Shown: positions 23,824-31,944 of the stretch, piece by piece
Position numbering within the stretch: the stretch's first letter is position 1
Layout: each line of letters opens with the position of its first letter
Assembly: GCA_017428265.1 (NCBI GenBank)
Contig: JAFRRD010000007.1
Location: 1-33,633 of the forward strand
Source of the DNA: Lachnospiraceae bacterium
GTDB lineage: Bacteria; Bacillota; Clostridia; Lachnospirales; Lachnospiraceae
Direction of reading: 5' to 3'
DNA length: 33,633 nt
Position numbers and translations under genes: made by a program
Notes under the pieces: model-generated
Told to the model about the DNA's origin: nothing
The model's database searches: none
The model's input: the letters and a program-made list of their open reading frames with translations, nothing else

Positions 23824-24666
23824 ATGTGGGAACTGGGGAAAACGGCGCAGCTGGCTGTCGATCATTTCACGGATAACGGTGCGTACCTGCGGCATACGGA
23901 CGATCTTTCGGAAAAGCCGGAGACCGTACTTTTGCCGAACCGCTATATCCCGGAGGGGACGAAAAAAGGAGACCTGCTCGAGGTCTTTCTTTATAAGGAT
24001 TCGGAGGACAGGCCGATCGCGACGACGGACCGGCCGCTCATCGAAGCCGGCGGCCTCGCGCAGCTGAAAGTCAAGGCGGTGACAAAGATCGGCGCCTTCC
24101 TGGACTGGGGGCTGCCGAAGGACCTCTTCCTGCCCTACAAGGAGCAGCGCGGCGAACTCGTGCCCGGGCAGAGCGTGTTCGTGACGGCGTACGTCGACAA
24201 GTCGGACCGCCTCTGCGCAAGCATGCATGTGGACCGCTTTTTCCGCACGGATCCGCCCTATAAGGAAGGCGACCGGGTGAGCGGCACCGTCTATGCGCTG
24301 AACCCCGAGATCGGCGCCTTCGTCGCGGTGGACGGCCTGTACTACGGCCTTATCCCGAAGCAGGAACTCTATGAGAAACTGCGTGTGGGCGATACGGTCG
24401 AAGCGCGGGTACTGAAGAAGCGCCCGGACGGGAAACTCAACCTTTCCACCCGCAAAAAAGCCTATGCCCAGATGAAGACCGACGCCGAGACCGTGATGGA
24501 GCATCTGGAAATGGCCGGCGGGATCCTGGGCCTCGGCGATAAAAGCGATGCCGTGCTCATCAAGGCGGAGCTTTCCATGAGCAAGAGTGCCTTCAAGCGC
24601 GCGGCCGGCGCCCTGCTGAAGGCAGGAAAGATCCGCGTATTCGACGACAGGATCGAGAAGGTCTGA
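23824..24666 (+). CDS. cvfB: S1-domain RNA-binding protein, CvfB/YitL family
   Basis: 280 aa, the family length. Three S1-like OB folds are visible: residues about 5-62, about 68-132 (KIGAFLDWGLPKDLFLP) and about 145-210 (EIGAFVAVDGLYYGLIP), then a winged helix to the end (SKSAFKRAAGALLKAGKIRV). In staphylococci CvfB affects virulence gene expression; the biochemical target is not settled. AAAGGAG precedes the ATG. It is a single gene between the tRNA terminator and the ftsE leader; no clear terminator follows it, so read-through into ftsE is possible. Confidence 0.92.
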   Translation: MWELGKTAQLAVDHFTDNGAYLRHTDDLSEKPETVLLPNRYIPEGTKKGDLLEVFLYKDSEDRPIATTDRPLIEAGGLAQLKVKAVTKIGAFLDWGLPKDLFLPYKEQRGELVPGQSVFVTAYVDKSDRLCASMHVDRFFRTDPPYKEGDRVSGTVYALNPEIGAFVAVDGLYYGLIPKQELYEKLRVGDTVEARVLKKRPDGKLNLSTRKKAYAQMKTDAETVMEHLEMAGGILGLGDKSDAVLIKAELSMSKSAFKRAAGALLKAGKIRVFDDRIEKV

Positions 24667-24695
24667 GCCGTAAATCCTCCTATAAAGAAAAAGAC

Positions 24696-24724
24696 TTTTC
24701 AATTTGCACAAAATCGTGTAGAAT
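24696..24724 (+). promoter_or_regulatory. Possible promoter of the ftsEX operon
   Basis: TTTTCA (24696-24701), 17-nt spacer, TAGAAT (24719-24724). The -35 is poor and the -10 good. The roughly 72-nt leader contains a small GACGA/TCGTC hairpin. Confidence 0.4.
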
Positions 24725-24803
24725 AATAAGTTGACGAATTGTTGATCGTCAGCGACCGGACCGGCAATACCGCTCCGGAATCCAAAAACGGCAAAGGAAC
24801 AGT

Positions 24804-26195
24804 ATGATCCAATTCCGACAAATCAGCAAACAGTACAACGACGGCGCGAAGACTCTCGCGCTTGACGGCGTGGATCTGTCGATCCGTGACGGAGAGTTCG
24901 TCTTCATCACGGGGGACAGCGGCGCCGGCAAGAGCACGCTGGTCAGGCTCCTGATGGGCATGGAGAAACCGACTTCCGGGACGATCCTGGTGGACGGCAT
25001 CAACGTGGCCCAGTTGGAACGCAGCAAGCTGCCGAAGTTCCGCCGACGCTTCGGCTGCATCTATCAGGATTTCCAGCTGCTGTCGGACTTCACCGCCTAT
25101 GACAACGTGGCCTTTGCGCAGCGTGTGATCGGAACGAAAGCGAAGAATATCAAAAAGCGCGTGCCGAAAGCCCTGGCGGAAGTCGGTCTGGAAGAGAAGG
25201 CAAAGAGTTATCCTTCCCAGCTGTCCGGCGGGGAGCAGCAGCGCGTCGCGATCGCACGGGCGCTCGTGAATGGGCCTCTGTACCTGATCGCGGACGAGCC
25301 GACCGGCAACCTGGACAGAACGAATACCGACGAAGTCATGGCGCTGCTCGAAGCCTTCAACAACAGCGGCAACACCGTGATCGTGATCACGCACGACGAA
25401 CAGGTCGTTGAGCGCATGCATAAGCGCGTGATCGAGATGAAGAGCGGCCGCATCATCGCGGATACCGCCTGGCTCGCCGCCGAGAAAGAGGCCGAGTCGG
25501 TACAGCCCGTACCGGACAATATCGAACTTGCGGCGCCTGCTCCTGCGGTGGAATTGCCGAAGGCCGAAGAGGCGCCGGCCCCGAAGCCGGCGGAACCGGA
25601 GCCGGAACCCGTCCTTGAAGCGCAGCCCGAGGAAGATGACGGCTACGTGCAGCAGACGCTGGACCTGAGTCCGGAGCCTGAGGAAGAGGAGGCGGAGCAG
25701 GTGGTCATGGACCTCGAAGCCATCACTCCCCCGCAGCCCGAACCGGAGATCCTGCCGGATCTGCCGCCTCTCGTGGTCCCGACCGTGGAACTGCCGGAGA
25801 GCGAGTCGGCAAGAAAATCGAAAGTGGTGTCCGAAGTCCTGAAGGGCTGGAAGGCGCCGACGGAAGCGTTGGAGATCCCGAAGGAGGAAACCGCTGCGGA
25901 GGAACCTGTCGGGGAAGAACCGATCGACAGCGCCGAACCGGCTGAGGAAGAGCCTGCCGAAGAAACGCCTGCTGAAGAAAAGCCGGCTGAAAAAGAAAAC
26001 GCAGGGGAAGAACCCTCCGATAACGCGGAGCCTGCTGCAGAGGAAGTTGCAGCGGAAGAGCCGACCGCGGAAGAAGCGGTTAAAGAAATGCCTGCCGCAG
26101 AGGAACCTTCGGAAGGAAAGAGCGAAACTCCCGCTGCAGAAGCCGTAAAGCAGTTTCCGGAAGCCGTGAAGGTAGGAGGCGCCGACCATGCGTAA
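24804..26195 (+). CDS. ftsE: Cell-division ABC ATPase FtsE with long acidic C-terminal tail
   Basis: ATPase of the FtsEX complex, which activates peptidoglycan hydrolases at the membrane. Residues 1-228 are a normal FtsE: Walker A GDSGAGKST at 37-45, Q-loop YQDFQLL, signature LSGGEQQR at 140-147, Walker B LIADEP at 161-166, switch ITHD. Residues about 229-463 are an added tail, very rich in Glu, Pro and Ala with imperfect AEEP-type repeats, predicted disordered; the family normally ends near 228. No frameshift explains it: the frame stays open and the ftsX ribosome binding site is embedded in its last codons. AAAGGA precedes the start. The ftsX start overlaps the stop by 8 nt. Confidence 0.95.
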   Translation: MIQFRQISKQYNDGAKTLALDGVDLSIRDGEFVFITGDSGAGKSTLVRLLMGMEKPTSGTILVDGINVAQLERSKLPKFRRRFGCIYQDFQLLSDFTAYDNVAFAQRVIGTKAKNIKKRVPKALAEVGLEEKAKSYPSQLSGGEQQRVAIARALVNGPLYLIADEPTGNLDRTNTDEVMALLEAFNNSGNTVIVITHDEQVVERMHKRVIEMKSGRIIADTAWLAAEKEAESVQPVPDNIELAAPAPAVELPKAEEAPAPKPAEPEPEPVLEAQPEEDDGYVQQTLDLSPEPEEEEAEQVVMDLEAITPPQPEPEILPDLPPLVVPTVELPESESARKSKVVSEVLKGWKAPTEALEIPKEETAAEEPVGEEPIDSAEPAEEEPAEETPAEEKPAEKENAGEEPSDNAEPAAEEVAAEEPTAEEAVKEMPAAEEPSEGKSETPAAEAVKQFPEAVKVGGADHA

Positions 26196-27090
26196 CATTT
26201 TCTTCCTGATCGGACGCGGATTTCGCAATATCATCAAAAATCCCATGACCTCATTTTTCTCTCTGCTGGTCATGGTGACGACGATCTTTCTGTTCTGCAC
26301 GTCTTATGCGACGCTCATCAACATCCGGTCCGTGGTGAAACAGGCCGAAGACAGCGTCGGCATCACGGTCTTCTTTGACGAAGGCCTGAGCGATGCCGAG
26401 ATCCGGAAAATCGGCCAGGATATCGGCGCGAGAGAGGAAGTGGCGCGGATGGTCTACACCTCCGCGGAAGAAGCCTGGGAGAATTTCAAGGAGATCTATT
26501 TCAAGGGAAATGAGGAACTGGCGGACGGTTTCATCGACGACAACCCGCTGGCCAATTCCGCTTCCTATGAGGTCTTTCTGGCGAATATCGCCGACCAGCA
26601 GGATTTCGTGGAGGAACTTGAACGCATCGAAGGCGTGCGCAAGGTGAACGCTTCGAACCTTCTGGCCGACGGGCTGAACAACCTCGGCCGGATCATCGAG
26701 GCCGTGACCATCGCCGTCGTGACCGTGCTGCTCATCATTTCCGTGATGCTGATCAGCAACTCCATTTCCGTCGCCATCGCGATGCGGAAGGACGAGATCC
26801 ATATCATGCGCTACATCGGCGCGACGAACCGCTTCATCCGCTTCCCCTTCGTTCTCGAAGGCATGATCATCGGACTGATCGGCGCAGCGATCCCGCTCGC
26901 CGTCGTCTGGTATTTCTATGACCCGGTCGTCCATGACCTGAGCAAGCGGCTCATGGCTTTCGGGACGCTTCTGAACTTCCTGAAACGGGCCGAGGTCTTC
27001 AAAACGCTCCTGCCGATCGCCCTGGTGCTGAGTATCGGCATCGGCGTCGTAGGCAGTATTTTCTCAATGCGGCGGCATCTTAAGGCATAG
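26188..27090 (+). CDS. ftsX: Cell-division permease-like protein FtsX
   Basis: Membrane partner of FtsE. At 300 aa it has the FtsX topology: a cytoplasmic N-terminus, TM 22-44, an extracellular loop about 50-165 that in relatives contacts wall hydrolases or their adaptors, then TM 172-194, 221-243 and 273-293. RYIGATNRFIRFPFVLEG at about 208-225 is the conserved FtsX segment contacting FtsE. AGGAGG lies upstream within ftsE. ctpA starts 15 nt after the stop. No PcsB-type hydrolase gene is adjacent. Confidence 0.96.
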   Translation: MRNIFFLIGRGFRNIIKNPMTSFFSLLVMVTTIFLFCTSYATLINIRSVVKQAEDSVGITVFFDEGLSDAEIRKIGQDIGAREEVARMVYTSAEEAWENFKEIYFKGNEELADGFIDDNPLANSASYEVFLANIADQQDFVEELERIEGVRKVNASNLLADGLNNLGRIIEAVTIAVVTVLLIISVMLISNSISVAIAMRKDEIHIMRYIGATNRFIRFPFVLEGMIIGLIGAAIPLAVVWYFYDPVVHDLSKRLMAFGTLLNFLKRAEVFKTLLPIALVLSIGIGVVGSIFSMRRHLKA

Positions 27091-27105
27091 CGGGAGGATA
27101 TAATC

Positions 27106-28392
27106 ATGGAAGAAAAAAACAACGGCTTTCTCAAAGGCTTCTGGGTAGGCTTCGGCGTCTTTCTGGTCTGCGCGCTCCTGATCGGCGGCATCATGGTCAT
27201 GCAGGGCATCAAGGGCTTTGAAAGATGGCAGGCAAGTCAGGAGACGGAAGACGTCCGCCCGACGAAACCTTCGAATTCGGCAAAACCGACCGACCCCGCG
27301 GATCCGGCCGATCCTGCAGGCACCGATGAGGCGGATGAGTACTCCGCCGCAGCGCAGCGCTTCGAAGAAGTCATGGAGTACGTGGATGTCTATTTCGTGC
27401 TCGACTATGACAAGGAAGAAATGATCAATCAGGCGCTGAAGGCCTATGTGGACGCTTCGGACGATCCCTATTCCGAATATATGACGGCTGAAGAACTGGC
27501 CAAGACGATGGAGGATTCCGACGGCAGCTACTGCGGCATCGGCGTACAGATCCAGCAGAGCACCGAGACCATGGAAACGACGATCACCAGGGTCTTTTCG
27601 AACGGCTCTGCGATGGAAGAGGGCATGAAAGCCGGCGACGTTATCATCAGAGTCGGCGATGAGGACGTGAGAAAGATATCCATCGATGACATCGTGGCGC
27701 TGGTGCGCGGCAAGGAAGGCACCACCGTGAACGTTACGGTCTACCGCTCGTGGGAAGATAAGGAGATCACTTTTACCCTGACCCGCCGCCCTGTCCAGGT
27801 CGATACGGTTTTCTATGAAATGCTGACGGATAAGATCGCCTACCTGCAGCTGACGGAATTCGACATGGTCTCGGTGGAACAGATGGAGGAGGCGCTCAAG
27901 GCGCTGAAGAAGGAAGGCTGCGAGCAACTGATCCTGGATATCCGGGACGATCCCGGCGGACGGCTCGACAGCGTCCTGGACATTGCCGACTTTTTCCTCA
28001 AGAAGGATCTTCTGATCATGTCCATGGAGGACAAGACAGGGTATGTTACCGAGTGTTACAGCAACAGCAAAGCTCTCTTTACGGGGGATCTGGTGGTACT
28101 CGCGAACGGCTATTCCGCCAGCGCTTCGGAGGTGCTGACCGGCGCCCTGAAGGACCACGGAAGAGCGGTCGTCATGGGCGAGAAGACCTTCGGCAAGGGC
28201 ATCGTGCAGGGCTTTTTCACCCTGTCCGACGGCTCCGGGATCAAACTGACCACGGAGCATTGGATGACGCCTTCGGGTGAGTGCATCGACAAGATCGGCA
28301 TCGAGCCGGATATTGAAGGTGCGGACGATCCGGCAACGGAGGACGTGGACGAACTGGTAGAGCAGGCAAAGGAATATCTGCAGAAGAAATGA
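27106..28392 (+). CDS. ctpA: Carboxyl-terminal processing protease (S41 family, PDZ)
   Basis: Membrane-anchored serine protease, 428 aa. TM helix 12-33 is followed by a Pro/Asp-rich linker, a PDZ domain about 145-215 and the S41 catalytic domain. The Ser-Lys pair is Ser339 (GYSASASE) and Lys364 (EKTFGKG), with Gln368 placed as in B. subtilis CtpB. It acts outside the membrane on exposed C-termini. It follows ftsX closely, and FtsEX-CtpA neighbourhoods are common in Gram-positives, suggesting regulated proteolysis during wall remodelling. The substrate is not known. GGGAGGA precedes the ATG. Confidence 0.94.
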   Translation: MEEKNNGFLKGFWVGFGVFLVCALLIGGIMVMQGIKGFERWQASQETEDVRPTKPSNSAKPTDPADPADPAGTDEADEYSAAAQRFEEVMEYVDVYFVLDYDKEEMINQALKAYVDASDDPYSEYMTAEELAKTMEDSDGSYCGIGVQIQQSTETMETTITRVFSNGSAMEEGMKAGDVIIRVGDEDVRKISIDDIVALVRGKEGTTVNVTVYRSWEDKEITFTLTRRPVQVDTVFYEMLTDKIAYLQLTEFDMVSVEQMEEALKALKKEGCEQLILDIRDDPGGRLDSVLDIADFFLKKDLLIMSMEDKTGYVTECYSNSKALFTGDLVVLANGYSASASEVLTGALKDHGRAVVMGEKTFGKGIVQGFFTLSDGSGIKLTTEHWMTPSGECIDKIGIEPDIEGADDPATEDVDELVEQAKEYLQKK

Positions 28393-28420
28393 TGCCGCAG
28401 GGCTTGCAGGAGGAAACGGC

Positions 28421-28672
28421 ATGATCTACGCATTTGATGCGGAGGTCTCCGCGCCGAAGGGGAAACTGTCCCGGGAGGACCGCGGAGAGATCAGGGACTA
28501 TATGGCCGAGGTGCGCGTGGAAGCGGCCGATCCCGACAAGGCGGTAAAGCTGCTGGTCAAACAGCTGCAGGGCCGCCTGAAGGGAGAAGTCAAAGGCGGC
28601 GAAGCCGTGATCGGCCTGCCGGACTACGGCAGTGCCTGCACGGTAAAGGTCAAAGCACATGAAGAAACTTAA
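28421..28672 (+). CDS. Small conserved-looking protein of unknown function
   Basis: 83 aa with GGAGGAAA before its ATG and a 14-nt overlap with holA, so it is very likely translated. It is charged and has no TM helix or signal peptide. The pattern (alternating strands, an amphipathic helix ADPDKAVKLLVKQLQ, a final strand ACTVKVKAH) suggests a small alpha/beta fold. No family recognised. Its place between ctpA and holA gives no clear hint. Confidence 0.7.
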   Translation: MIYAFDAEVSAPKGKLSREDRGEIRDYMAEVRVEAADPDKAVKLLVKQLQGRLKGEVKGGEAVIGLPDYGSACTVKVKAHEET

Positions 28673-29636
28673 ATCGGACATCGAAGTCGGCGCATTTGAG
28701 CCGGTCTACCTGCTGTACGGACCCGAAGCGTATCTGAGACGCCGTCTCAAAGGGACGCTTCGGGAAGCCGTCACGGGCGGAGATCCGATGAATTATACCT
28801 ACAGAGAGGGCAGGGAGATCGTGGCTTCCGAGATCAGGGAGATCGCGGAGACCTTGCCTTTCTTTGCGGAAAGACGGCTGATCATCCTGGAGAATTCGGG
28901 GCTGTTCAAAAAGGGCGGCGACGAACTCGCGGCCTATATCCCGGAGATCCCGGAGACGACGGTGATCGTCTTCGTGGAAGAGGAGATCGACAAACGCTCG
29001 AAGCTCTGGAAGGCCGTCGATAAATGCGGCCACGCGGTCGAGTGCACGCGCCGCTCCGAGGACGAGTTGAAGAAGTTTGCCCTGTCGTACTTTGCGAAGA
29101 ACGGCCAGCGGATCACGGAACAGGCGATGGAGCTTTTCCTGGACCGCAGCGGCGACGACATGGGCCATCTGGTCACGGAAATGGAGAAACTGTCGGCCTA
29201 CGCAGCCGGGCGGGATATCCTGCCGGAGGACGTTCTCGCAATCACCTCGGTGACCGCGCAGAACCGCGTCTTCGAGATGCTGGACTGCATGCTGAGACGC
29301 CAGCCGCAGGCAGCGCTCGAACGCTACGCCGAGCTGACGGCGCTCCGCGAACCGCCCATGCGCATCCTCTACCTGATGACGCAGCAGATGAACCGCCTGC
29401 TGCAGGTAAAGGAAATGGACAAAGCGGGTTTCCGCCAGGACGGCATCGCGCAGAATCTGGGGCTTCGGCCTTTTGCCGTGCGGCAGTATCTGCGCCAGGC
29501 GGCGTCCTTTACCGAAAAGGACCTGCGAGCCGGGCTGGAGAAGCTGTCGGAGCTGGACTATGCCGTAAAGAGCGGCAATCTGTCCGACCGGATGGCAGTG
29601 GAACTGGTCCTGGCTGATTTCGGGAGAACGAAATAA
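28659..29636 (+). CDS. holA: DNA polymerase III delta subunit
   Basis: Clamp-loader delta subunit that opens the sliding clamp. At 325 aa it has the family start (PVYLLYGPEAYLRRRLKG), the ETLPFFAERRLIIL strand, and the C-terminal collar helices (ITSVTAQNRVFEMLDCMLRR, then RPFAVRQYLRQA). It is AAA+-like but lacks a functional Walker A, as expected for delta. The start overlaps the preceding small ORF by 14 nt; hflX begins directly after its stop. Confidence 0.94.
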   Translation: MKKLKSDIEVGAFEPVYLLYGPEAYLRRRLKGTLREAVTGGDPMNYTYREGREIVASEIREIAETLPFFAERRLIILENSGLFKKGGDELAAYIPEIPETTVIVFVEEEIDKRSKLWKAVDKCGHAVECTRRSEDELKKFALSYFAKNGQRITEQAMELFLDRSGDDMGHLVTEMEKLSAYAAGRDILPEDVLAITSVTAQNRVFEMLDCMLRRQPQAALERYAELTALREPPMRILYLMTQQMNRLLQVKEMDKAGFRQDGIAQNLGLRPFAVRQYLRQAASFTEKDLRAGLEKLSELDYAVKSGNLSDRMAVELVLADFGRTK

Positions 29637-30887
29637 ATGATAGAAACCAAAGAACGGCCTGAGAAGGTCATCCTTGCCGCCGTCTCGGACAAGGACGCGG
29701 ACACGGCGCTCGCTTCGCTTTCGGAGCTGGAGGCGCTGGCCGACACGGCGGGCGCCGAGGTGCTGGAATTGTTCCTGCAGACCCGTGAGCATCCGCATCC
29801 CGGGACCTATTTCGGGAGCGGCAAGCTGGAAGAACTGGCGGAGCGTGTCCGGGAACTGGAGGCGGACGGCGTCATCTGCGACGATGAGCTGACGCCCGCG
29901 CAGATGCGGAACATGAGCGACGTCCTGAACACGAAGGTGATGGACCGGACGCTCCTCATCCTTGACATTTTTGCAAAGCATGCGGCGACAAGAGAGGGCT
30001 GCATCCAGGTGGAACTGGCGCAGCTCCGCTACCGCGCGACGCGGCTGACCGGACGGGGCGTGAGCCTGTCCAGGCTCGGCGGCGGCATCGGGACGAGAGG
30101 CCCCGGCGAGAGCAAGCTGGAGACCGACCGGCGGCGCATCCACGAACGCATTTCCGTGCTGAAGGCGGATCTGCGGGAAGTGGAACAGCACCGCATGACG
30201 ACCCGCGCTCAGCGGAAGAAAAATGCCGTCCCCGTGATCGCGGTGGTCGGCTATACGAACGCCGGCAAGTCCACCCTGCTGAACGCGCTGACGGGCTCAG
30301 ATATCCTCGCGGAGGACAAACTCTTCGCGACGCTCGACCCGACAACGCGGAAGCTCGTCCTGCCGGGTGCCGAAGAGGTGCTGCTTACCGACACGGTCGG
30401 CTTCATCAACAAGCTGCCGCACGACCTGATCGACGCCTTCCGAAGCACGCTGGAGGAGGCAAAATACGCCGACATCCTGCTGCACGTCGTGGACGCGTCC
30501 GACCCGGAGATGCGCACCCATATGGATACGGTCTACAAGACGCTGAACGACCTGAAGGTGGAAGACAAGCCGGTCCTCACGGTCTTCAACAAGTGCGATA
30601 AGCTGCCGGAAGGCGCGCTGCTTTATGACGGGCGTGCCGACGAGGCCGTTCGCATTTCCGCGCTGCGCGGAGACGGGCTGGATCGCCTGCAGGAGAGCCT
30701 GCAGAGCCTGCTGCAGAAGCAGAAGGTGTATCTCGACCGCGTCTTTCCCTATGCGCAGGCAGGTGAGGCGGCGCGGGTGAGGAAATACGGGCAGGTGCTG
30801 GAGGAAAGCTACGAAGAGGACGGCATCCACATCAAAGCCTATGTCCCGAAGGCTCTGGCTGGCGAGTTCCAGGCCGCGGGAAAGTAA
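29637..30887 (+). CDS. hflX: Ribosome-associated GTPase HflX
   Basis: Splits stalled or stress-damaged 70S ribosomes. The N-terminal HflX domain (about 1-195) carries HPGTYFGSGKLEEL and GGGIGTRGPGESKLETDRR. The G domain has G1 GYTNAGKST (205-213), G3 DTVGF, and G4 NKCD. The C-terminal domain completes 416 aa. There is no gap after the holA stop (TAAATG), so coupling is likely; no strong ribosome binding site is visible. Confidence 0.95.
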   Translation: MIETKERPEKVILAAVSDKDADTALASLSELEALADTAGAEVLELFLQTREHPHPGTYFGSGKLEELAERVRELEADGVICDDELTPAQMRNMSDVLNTKVMDRTLLILDIFAKHAATREGCIQVELAQLRYRATRLTGRGVSLSRLGGGIGTRGPGESKLETDRRRIHERISVLKADLREVEQHRMTTRAQRKKNAVPVIAVVGYTNAGKSTLLNALTGSDILAEDKLFATLDPTTRKLVLPGAEEVLLTDTVGFINKLPHDLIDAFRSTLEEAKYADILLHVVDASDPEMRTHMDTVYKTLNDLKVEDKPVLTVFNKCDKLPEGALLYDGRADEAVRISALRGDGLDRLQESLQSLLQKQKVYLDRVFPYAQAGEAARVRKYGQVLEESYEEDGIHIKAYVPKALAGEFQAAGK

Positions 30888-30929
30888 GCGAAAAAAGACA
30901 ATGATTCTGAGAAAAGACTGGTGACTGTG

Positions 30930-31943
30930 ATGAAAACTGCAATCTACGGTGCAGGCTCGCTCGGCACGGTGCTGGGCGCCTACATGACGAAGGCCGGCGT
31001 GCCGGTGGAACTGGTGAACCGCAACAAAACCCACGTGGAAGCGCTGCGGGCAAACGGCGCCCATATCGGCGGAACGGTCGACATGACCGTCCCGGTGAAA
31101 GCCGTTTTTCCGGACGAGATGGAAGGCATTTACGACGTGATCTTCCTGATGACCAAGCAGCTGCACAACCGCGAGGTAGTGACGAAGCTGCTGCCCTTCC
31201 TCGGCGAAAAGAGCGTCATCGTGACCCTGCAGAACGGGATCCCGGAACCGCTGATCGCGGAGATCGCGGGGCCGCAGCGCACGATCGGCTGCGTGGTCGA
31301 ATGGGGCGCGACCCTGGCGGCGCCGGGCGTGTGCGAACTCACCTCCGACCCCGACAGCATGTCGTTCCACATGGGACGGATGGAAGGGATCACGGATGAA
31401 CAGCTCGCGGCGGTAAAGGAACTGCTGGAGACCATGTGCCCGGTAGAGATCGAAGAGAACCTCCTGGGCGTGCGCTGGTCGAAGCTCCTCATCAATGCGA
31501 CTTTCTCGGGCCTCGGCACCGTGATGGGCGGCCGCTTCGGCGACGTGTCCGAAACGAAGGAAGCCCGCCCCGTCGCCCTTGCCTGCATGAAGGAATGCAT
31601 GGATGTCGGCCGCGCCGCAGGCGCCGTTTTCGCCCCGGTGCAGGGCAAGGACATCACGAAACTGTTCTACTGGCGCGGTCCCGTGAAGAAGGCCTTTGCC
31701 TCCTTCCTGCTGCCGATCGCGATGAAGAAGCACCGGCTGATCGAACCGTCGATGCTGCAGGATCTGAAGAAGGGCAAGCCCTGCGAGATCGACGCCATCA
31801 ACGGCGTGGTCTGCGAGTGGGGAAAGAAGACGGGCATCCCGACGCCGGTCAACGACCGCATCGTCGAGATCGTCAAGAAGGAGCAGGCCGGCGAACTGCC
31901 GCTCAGCAAGGAAAACATCAAGCTTTTTGATTTGAGGAAATAA
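30930..31943 (+). CDS. panE: 2-dehydropantoate 2-reductase (ketopantoate reductase)
   Basis: Reduces ketopantoate to pantoate with NADPH in pantothenate/CoA synthesis. The NADPH loop GAGSLG is at residues 7-12, the catalytic Lys185 lies in RWSKLLINA, and [19 protein letters not shown] (274-292) carries Glu286. At 337 aa it is slightly longer than E. coli PanE. The start is set at ATG 30930; GTG 30921 in frame would add three residues, and the ribosome binding site is weak for both. Broader family members act on other 2-ketoacids, so the substrate is likely but not certain. lepA starts right after. Confidence 0.88.
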   Translation: MKTAIYGAGSLGTVLGAYMTKAGVPVELVNRNKTHVEALRANGAHIGGTVDMTVPVKAVFPDEMEGIYDVIFLMTKQLHNREVVTKLLPFLGEKSVIVTLQNGIPEPLIAEIAGPQRTIGCVVEWGATLAAPGVCELTSDPDSMSFHMGRMEGITDEQLAAVKELLETMCPVEIEENLLGVRWSKLLINATFSGLGTVMGGRFGDVSETKEARPVALACMKECMDVGRAAGAVFAPVQGKDITKLFYWRGPVKKAFASFLLPIAMKKHRLIEPSMLQDLKKGKPCEIDAINGVVCEWGKKTGIPTPVNDRIVEIVKKEQAGELPLSKENIKLFDLRK

Positions 31944-31944
31944 C

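Noticed and set aside
25900-26150. Repetitive GAAGAG-like DNA as a possible tandem repeat or CRISPR
   Set aside because: It is low-complexity coding sequence for the FtsE tail, without regular repeat-spacer spacing.
24699-26300. 533-codon minus-strand frame over ftsE
   Set aside because: Arg/Phe-rich mirror of the Glu/Ala-rich ftsE tail; no family features.
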